Of a stretch of DNA of 64,000 nucleotides, positions 59,607 to 64,000 are shown piece after piece. The DNA lies in the NCBI GenBank assembly GCA_035358815.1, contig DAOPQC010000008.1, forward strand, positions 62,001-126,000, given 5' to 3'. The DNA comes from Thermoanaerobaculales bacterium (GTDB taxonomy: Bacteria; Acidobacteriota; Thermoanaerobaculia; Thermoanaerobaculales; Sulfomarinibacteraceae). A program made the translations under genes and the position numbers. How positions within the stretch are numbered: position 1 is the stretch's first letter; the number at the start of each line of letters is the position of its first letter. Under the pieces are notes generated by a model. It was not told the DNA's origin. It saw nothing but the letters and a program-made list of their open reading frames with translations, and did no database searches.

Positions 59607-60245
59607 ATGCCGGTTGAGCTGCGCACCTACGTGTTCCTCGACAGCCTGCAGCCGCAGCACGCGGCCTACCTGGGAACCGTGGCGCGGGGTTTTCTGCCGC
59701 TGCCGGGCGACGCCTCGCTGTGGATCGAGATCTCGCCCGGGATCGAGATCAACCGGATCACCGACATCGCGCTCAAGGCGACCCGGGTGCGGCCCGGGAT
59801 GCAGGTGGTGGAGCGCCTGTTCGGGCTGCTCGAGGTCCATCACGAGGTCCAGGCGGAGGTCCGGGCGGCCGGCGCGGCGATCCTCGACGCGCTCGGCGTG
59901 GCCGAGGGCGACCGGATCCGTCCGGTGGTGGTGTCGAGCCAGATCATCCGGCACGTCGACGCCCACCAGGTCCAGCTGGTCAACCGGATGCGCTACGGCC
60001 ACATGCTGCTGGCGGGCCAGACGCTATATGTGCTCGAGGTCGAGCCGGCCGGCTACGCCGCCCTGGCGGCCAACGAGGCGGAGAAGGCGGCCAGCCTCAA
60101 CATCCTGGATGTGCGCGCCTTCGGCAGCTTCGGGCGGGTCTACCTGGGGGGCGAGGAGCGCGACATCATGGCGGGGTACGGCGCGGCGGTGGCGGCGATC
60201 GAAGGGGTGACTGGCCGCAGCGTCGACACCAAGCGAAGGACATGA
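59607..60245 (+). CDS. BMC-T shell protein, stacking type
   Basis: A 212-residue tandem-BMC-domain protein. ATG 59607 lies six bases after GGGAGG. The start (MPVELRTYVFLDSLQPQHAA, then VARGFLPLPGDASLW) and the ISPGIEINRITDIALKA stretch closely resemble Haliangium ochraceum BMC-T proteins whose trimers stack into double layers with a gated pore. EAEKAASLNILDVRAFGSFG is in the second domain. It likely admits large substrates or cofactors. Confidence 0.9.
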   Translation: MPVELRTYVFLDSLQPQHAAYLGTVARGFLPLPGDASLWIEISPGIEINRITDIALKATRVRPGMQVVERLFGLLEVHHEVQAEVRAAGAAILDALGVAEGDRIRPVVVSSQIIRHVDAHQVQLVNRMRYGHMLLAGQTLYVLEVEPAGYAALAANEAEKAASLNILDVRAFGSFGRVYLGGEERDIMAGYGAAVAAIEGVTGRSVDTKRRT

Positions 60246-60290
60246 ACGACAGACATGGTGTGAGCATGCACGCAGCATCGGGAGGGAATG

Positions 60291-60605
60291 ATGGCTGACG
60301 AGTACGGAGCGGTCGAGGCGCTCGGCATGATCGAGACGCGGAGCTACCCGGCGATGGTGGAGGCTGCGGACGCGATGGTCAAGGCGGCCAGGGTCGAGCT
60401 GGTGGCCTACGAGAAGACGGGGGGCGGCTACGTCACCGCGATCGTCCGCGGCGACGTCGCCGCGGTCAAGGCCGCGGTCGAGGCCGGCGCGCGGGGCGCG
60501 GAGAAGGTCGGCCAGCTGGTGGCGATCCACGTCATCCCGAGGCCGCACGCCAACGTCGACAGCACGCTGCCGCTCGGTCGCCCAGGCAAGCCCGCCAAGC
60601 GGTGA
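60291..60605 (+). CDS. BMC-H hexameric shell protein
   Basis: A 104-residue single-BMC-domain protein and the main facet tile. ATG 60291 follows GGAGGG at four bases; ATG 60288 is an alternative. It contains ALGMIETRSYPAMVEAADAM, KTGGGYVTAIVRGDVAAV and VIPRPHANVD. KTGGGY is the pore-loop region. It is the only BMC-H in the operon. Confidence 0.95.
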   Translation: MADEYGAVEALGMIETRSYPAMVEAADAMVKAARVELVAYEKTGGGYVTAIVRGDVAAVKAAVEAGARGAEKVGQLVAIHVIPRPHANVDSTLPLGRPGKPAKR

Positions 60606-60638
60606 CCGCTGCCCGCCGGGCAGAGATCGGAGGCAGCG

Positions 60639-60938
60639 ATGCTGCTGGCACGAGTGGTGGGCACGGTGGTGGCGAGCCGCAAGGAGCCGTCGCTCGACGG
60701 CCTCAAGTTCCTGGTCTTGAGGCAGCTCGACGTCGACGCACGGCCGACCGGCGGCTACCGGGTGGCGATCGACGCGGTCGGGGCGGGGATGGGTGACGTG
60801 GTGCTGTTCGCCACCGGCAGCTCCGCCCGCCAGACCTCGGTCACGGACAAGCGGCCGGTCGACGGCGTGATCATGGCGATCGTCGACACCCTCGAGGTGG
60901 ACGGTGCGGTCGCCTACGACAAGGCGCAGGGCGGCTGA
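60639..60938 (+). CDS. BMC-P pentameric vertex protein (EutN/CcmL)
   Basis: A 99-residue EutN/CcmL-family protein with GGAGG upstream. It starts with LLARVVGTVVASRKEPSLDG and ends with VDGVIMAIVDTLEVDG. Pentamers cap the vertices of the shell. First of three BMC-P paralogues in the operon. Confidence 0.93.
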   Translation: MLLARVVGTVVASRKEPSLDGLKFLVLRQLDVDARPTGGYRVAIDAVGAGMGDVVLFATGSSARQTSVTDKRPVDGVIMAIVDTLEVDGAVAYDKAQGG

Positions 60939-60940
60939 CC

Positions 60941-62410
60941 GTGAAGCGCCCCGACGTCGACGCCGTGGTCGCGCGGGTGATGGCCGAGCTGCGCCAAGGC
61001 CAGAGCGGTCGTCACGGTCCCCGCCCTGACGCCAGGACGGAGGCCGCCGAGCGGCCGCCGCAGCCGGCGGCGGCGCCGCGCCATGGCAGCAGCCTGTTCG
61101 ACGAGGTCGACGCGGCGGTCGAGGCGGCGCAGCAGGCCCACCGCCGGCTGCGCGACCTGCCGCTCGAGGTTCGCGAGCGGATGATCGCGCACATCCGGCG
61201 CGCCATGCGCGCCAATGCCCAGCCGCTGGCGTACGAGTCCTGGGGCGAGACGGGGATGGGCCGCTACGAGGACAAGATCGAGAAGATCCTGCTCAACGCC
61301 AACAAGGCGCCGGGCACCGAGCTGCTGTCGACCGGCGCCTGGAGCGGGGACGGCGGGCTGACGGTGGTCGAGTACGCGCCGTACGGGGTGATCGGCTCGA
61401 TCGTCCCGAGCACCAACCCGGTCTCGACCGTGGTCTGCAACTCGCTCTCGATGGTCGCGGCCGGCAACGCGGTCGTCTTCAACGCCCACCCCGGGGCCCG
61501 CGGCTGCTCCAACCGGGCGGTCGAGCTGGTCAACGACGCGATCGTCGAGGCCGGGGGGCCGGCCGACCTGGTGTGCGCGGTTGCGCAGCCGACGATCGGC
61601 ACCGCCCAGCAGATCATGGGTCACGGGGGGGTCAACCTGCTGGTCGTCACCGGCGGCGCGGCGGTGGTCCAGGCGGCGATGGCGAGCGGCAAGCGGGCGA
61701 TCTGCGCCGGTCCCGGCAACCCGCCGGTGGTAGTGGATGAAACCGCCGACGTCCGGCAGGCGGGGCGCGACATCGTGCGCGGCGCGTCGTTCGACAACAA
61801 CATCATCTGCACCGACGAGAAGGAGGTGTTCGCGGTCGCCGCAATCGCCGACGAGCTGGTCGCGCAGATGTGCGCCCACGGCGCGGTGCGGATCGACGGC
61901 GGCCAGCTCGAGCGGCTGCGAGGCTCGATCTTCGCCGAACCCCCGCGGCGCGGCGAGCGCGGCCGCATGAACCCGGCCTTCATCGGCAAGAACGCCAACC
62001 GGCTGCTCGCCGAGATCGGGGTCGAGGCCGGCGACGAGGTGCGGCTGGTGGTCGTGGAGGTCGAGCGCGACGACCCCCTCGTCCTGACCGAGCAGATGAT
62101 GCCGGTCCTGCCGGTGGTCCGGGTGCGCGACGCGGACGAGGGCATCGACCTCGCCAGGGCGGCCGAGCGCGGCTGCCGGCACACCGCGGTGATGCACTCG
62201 AAGAACCTCGACCATCTCAGCCGGATGGCGCGCGAGATGGACTGCAGCATCTTCGTGAAGAACGGCGTCTCCTACGACGGCCTCGGCCACGGCGGCGAGG
62301 GCTACTGCTCGTTCACCATCGCCAGCCCGACCGGCGAGGGGCTGACCAGCCCGGTGAGCTTCAGCCGCGTGCGCCGGTGCGTGCTCAAGGACTCCTTCCG
62401 GATCGTGTGA
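60941..62410 (+). CDS. Microcompartment aldehyde dehydrogenase (PduP/EutE-like)
   Basis: A 489-residue CoA-acylating-type aldehyde dehydrogenase starting at GTG 60941. Residues 1-18 (MKRPDVDAVVARVMAELR) are a targeting helix, followed by a disordered linker to ~40. The catalytic Cys is C290 in FDNNIICTDEKEV. Further motifs: GSIVPSTNPVSTV (cofactor), NAVVFNAHPGA, GLGHGGEGYCSFTI. It probably turns the acetaldehyde made by DeoC into acetyl-CoA. No phosphotransacylase or alcohol dehydrogenase gene is in the operon, so CoA and NAD+ recycling must occur in another way. Confidence 0.93.
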   Translation: MKRPDVDAVVARVMAELRQGQSGRHGPRPDARTEAAERPPQPAAAPRHGSSLFDEVDAAVEAAQQAHRRLRDLPLEVRERMIAHIRRAMRANAQPLAYESWGETGMGRYEDKIEKILLNANKAPGTELLSTGAWSGDGGLTVVEYAPYGVIGSIVPSTNPVSTVVCNSLSMVAAGNAVVFNAHPGARGCSNRAVELVNDAIVEAGGPADLVCAVAQPTIGTAQQIMGHGGVNLLVVTGGAAVVQAAMASGKRAICAGPGNPPVVVDETADVRQAGRDIVRGASFDNNIICTDEKEVFAVAAIADELVAQMCAHGAVRIDGGQLERLRGSIFAEPPRRGERGRMNPAFIGKNANRLLAEIGVEAGDEVRLVVVEVERDDPLVLTEQMMPVLPVVRVRDADEGIDLARAAERGCRHTAVMHSKNLDHLSRMAREMDCSIFVKNGVSYDGLGHGGEGYCSFTIASPTGEGLTSPVSFSRVRRCVLKDSFRIV

Positions 62411-62426
62411 GGGGAAGCGTGGGAGC

Positions 62427-63017
62427 ATGATCGAACCAGCCCTTGCCCTGATCGACTTCGGCAGCATCGCGGCCGGCATCGAGGCGGCGGACGCGATGGC
62501 CAAGCGCGCCCAGATCGACATCCTCCGCGCCGGCACGGTCCAGCCCGGCCGTTACCTGGTGCTGATCGGGGGCGCGGTGGCCGACGTCGAGGAGTCGCTC
62601 GCCGCCGGCCGTGCGGTGGGCGGCACCGCCGTCCTCGACCACGTCTTCCTGCCCCACGTCCACCCCGAGGTGGTGGCGGCGATCGGCGGCGGCCGGGTGC
62701 CCGGGCTCGAGGACGCCCTCGGCGTGGTCGAGACCGCCACCGCGGCGGCGGTGATCCACGCCGCCGACGCCGGCGTCAAGGGCGCCGACGTGCGGCTGGT
62801 CGAGATCCGGCTGGCCGACGGCCTCGGCGGCAAGGGGATCGTGCTCTTCTCGGGCGTGGTGGCCGACGTGCAGACCGCGGTCGAGCTCGGGGGCGCGGCC
62901 CTCGAGCGGCCGGAGCAGCTGGTGCGCAGCGTCGTCATCCCCCGGCTCCACCCGAGCATGTGGAAGAACATCTCCGACGCAACGCGGTTCTCGGCGCGGG
63001 TGCTGGAGCGGCTGTGA
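62427..63017 (+). CDS. BMC-T shell protein, single-layer type
   Basis: A 196-residue tandem-BMC protein. The two domains begin ALALIDFGSIAAGIEAADAM and ALGVVETATAAAVIHAADAG and each ends in a VADV.. helix. It resembles the non-stacking Haliangium BMC-T. It would form pseudohexameric trimers in the facets. The stop overlaps the next start (GTGA). Confidence 0.92.
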   Translation: MIEPALALIDFGSIAAGIEAADAMAKRAQIDILRAGTVQPGRYLVLIGGAVADVEESLAAGRAVGGTAVLDHVFLPHVHPEVVAAIGGGRVPGLEDALGVVETATAAAVIHAADAGVKGADVRLVEIRLADGLGGKGIVLFSGVVADVQTAVELGGAALERPEQLVRSVVIPRLHPSMWKNISDATRFSARVLERL

Positions 63018-63331
63018 GGCTGGCCCGCGTGATCGGCACCGTCGTCGCGACCCGGCGCAGCGCCGGCCTGGACGGCGTCAAGCTGCTCGTGGTCCAACCG
63101 CTGGACGAGGACCGGCAGCCCACCGGCCGGCCAGAGGTGGCGGCCGACGCCACCGCCCAGGCCGGGCCAGGGCACCTCGTGTTCATGGTGGCGAGCCGCG
63201 AGGGCGCGCAGGCGATGCCCGAGCGGTTCGCGCCGGTCGACCTCGCGATCACCGGCCTGGTCGACGACGTGCACGTTGTCGAGGCTGCGCGGCGCTGCCC
63301 GCCGACCGCCACCTGGCGCCGGGAGGAGTGA
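63014..63331 (+). CDS. BMC-P pentameric vertex protein
   Basis: A 105-residue EutN/CcmL-family protein from GTG 63014, overlapping the previous stop. It starts RLARVIGTVVATRRSAGLDG and continues GVKLLVVQPLDEDRQPTG; the centre carries GPGHLVFMVASREGAQ. Its end (CPPTATWRREE) overlaps the next gene. Second BMC-P paralogue. Confidence 0.92.
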   Translation: MRLARVIGTVVATRRSAGLDGVKLLVVQPLDEDRQPTGRPEVAADATAQAGPGHLVFMVASREGAQAMPERFAPVDLAITGLVDDVHVVEAARRCPPTATWRREE

Positions 63332-63600
63332 TGTACCTGGGCAGGGTGATCGGCTCAGTGGTGGCGACGGTCAAGATCGGCCACCTCGAGGGACGGCGCC
63401 TGCTGATGGTCGACCGGGTGGACCCCAACGGCGCCGTCACCGGCGCCTACGACATCGCGGTCGACGTCGTCCAGGCCGGGCCGGGCGACACCGTGCTGGT
63501 GCTCGACGAGGGCAACGGCGCACGCCAGATCCTCGGCCTCGACCCCGGCGCGGTGCGGACGGTCATCGTCGGCATCGTCGACGAGGTTGCGCTCATCTGA
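63331..63600 (+). CDS. BMC-P pentameric vertex protein
   Basis: An 89-residue EutN/CcmL-family protein. ATG 63331 lies four bases after GGAGG; GTG 63328, overlapping the previous stop, is possible. It starts MYLGRVIGSVVATVKIGHLE and contains GPGDTVLVLDEGNGARQIL. Third BMC-P paralogue and last gene of the operon. Confidence 0.93.
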   Translation: MYLGRVIGSVVATVKIGHLEGRRLLMVDRVDPNGAVTGAYDIAVDVVQAGPGDTVLVLDEGNGARQILGLDPGAVRTVIVGIVDEVALI

Positions 63601-63625
63601 GGCATCGACCTCGACACTGCACAGG

Positions 63626-63715
63626 CTGAACCGCTGAGACCGCCGAGATCGCGGGGGGAACCGCGGGCAGGCTCAGATGACAATCTCCGCGTCCTCTGCG
63701 TTCCCTGCGGTTCAG
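63626..63715. repeat. Dispersed intergenic palindromic repeat, copy 2
   Basis: CTGAACCGC (63626-63634) is the exact reverse complement of GCGGTTCAG (63707-63715). Between them lie GAGACCGCCGAGATCGCGG and CTCCGCGTCCTCTGCG, an imperfect long hairpin. It shares the CTCTGCGTC/GAACCGC parts with the copy at 46741-46802 and could form a large RNA hairpin at the end of the microcompartment transcript. Confidence 0.65.
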
Positions 63716-63816
63716 AATCCGTCGGGGACGGAGGCGGGAGCGCGAACGGGCAGAGGCATCGCGATGGAATCCCAGTGCTCCGCCGGGCGTTGGCGTGGAC
63801 GGGAGGATCGAGAACC

Positions 63817-64000
63817 ATGAAGTACGTCGCCCTCACGCTCTCATTCGCGGCGATCGCCGCGGCCGCGTTCCTTCTCGCCGGCCCCGGGCCGCAGGCGGTC
63901 GCCGAGGAGCCGTCCACGCCGGCCGTGATCAACCACACCGTGTCCACGCTCGAGGGAGAGAGCCTCGACCTGTCGACCTTCCGCGGCAAGCCGATGCTGA
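63817..64000 (+). CDS. Exported glutathione-peroxidase-like protein (3' end beyond window)
   Basis: ATG 63817 has GGGAGG ten bases upstream. 61 codons are visible: a signal peptide (MKYVALTLSFAAIAAAAFLL), then VINHTVSTLEGESLDLSTFR and GKPML, which is how a glutathione peroxidase or related thioredoxin-fold protein begins (F.V..L.G...L..FRGK.ML). The catalytic Cys or Sec lies outside the window. A TlpA-type redoxin is the alternative. Confidence 0.7.
   Translation, partial: MKYVALTLSFAAIAAAAFLLAGPGPQAVAEEPSTPAVINHTVSTLEGESLDLSTFRGKPML

Overview
The window is high-GC bacterial DNA. Exported proteins with tandem beta-propeller-type repeats carry a shared C-terminal FESGD-x-S-x-W-S motif, and octaheme cytochromes, an M13 peptidase, DUF5009 proteins and a Haliangium-like microcompartment are also present. 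I infer an uncultured Acidobacteriota-type organism (perhaps Thermoanaerobaculia); no rRNA or marker protein in the window proves this.

Positions 1-14966 look like the right part of an integrated island and are visibly less GC-rich than the rest. From right to left: a fragment of tRNA-Pro(GGG) marking the attachment site, a tyrosine integrase, a 240-residue unknown, two small coupled HTH proteins behind a cluster of half-sites, a 1384-residue protein that fuses primase-polymerase, RecA-like ATPase and family A DNA polymerase, a small Cys protein and a terminase-small-subunit-like HTH protein. Two exported repeat proteins follow (LVIVD propeller, leucine-rich repeat). At the left edge is a minus-strand group ending in an HNH-HIT fusion cut by the window. 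No intact tRNA-Pro or left attachment site is visible, so the island may extend beyond the window.

Positions 15000-34400 hold chromosomal genes of mixed role: an oxidoreductase, two DUF1579 proteins, a truncated DUF1579 copy, a VapC-like remnant, a 14-repeat kelch protein, a CDF metal exporter, M19 and M13 peptidases, a radical SAM protein, a beta/gamma-crystallin protein, a GH9 hydrolase and two DUF5009 membrane acyltransferase-like proteins. Positions 34448-39426 form a TonB receptor plus ECF importer operon ending in an EcfT-NTPase fusion. Convergent with it, 46495-39454 is a nitrogen-oxide operon: DUF438/PAS regulator, DUF1858/DUF2249 protein, quinol NO reductase, octaheme HAO-like protein and a NapC-type cytochrome, with a perfect TTGAC-N4-GTCAA site upstream.

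Positions 46891-58000 carry a selenocysteine peroxiredoxin (in-frame TGA at the peroxidatic position with a hairpin directly after it), an alpha/beta hydrolase, CorA, TruA, an overlapping envelope cluster with two L,D-transpeptidases, and another exported repeat protein. Positions 58006-63600 are a nine-gene microcompartment operon (RpiB, DeoC, aldehyde dehydrogenase and six shell proteins) behind a recognisable promoter. It fits the sugar-phosphate-utilising type: deoxyribose 5-phosphate is split to acetaldehyde, which is oxidised inside the shell. A glutathione-peroxidase-like gene runs off the right edge.
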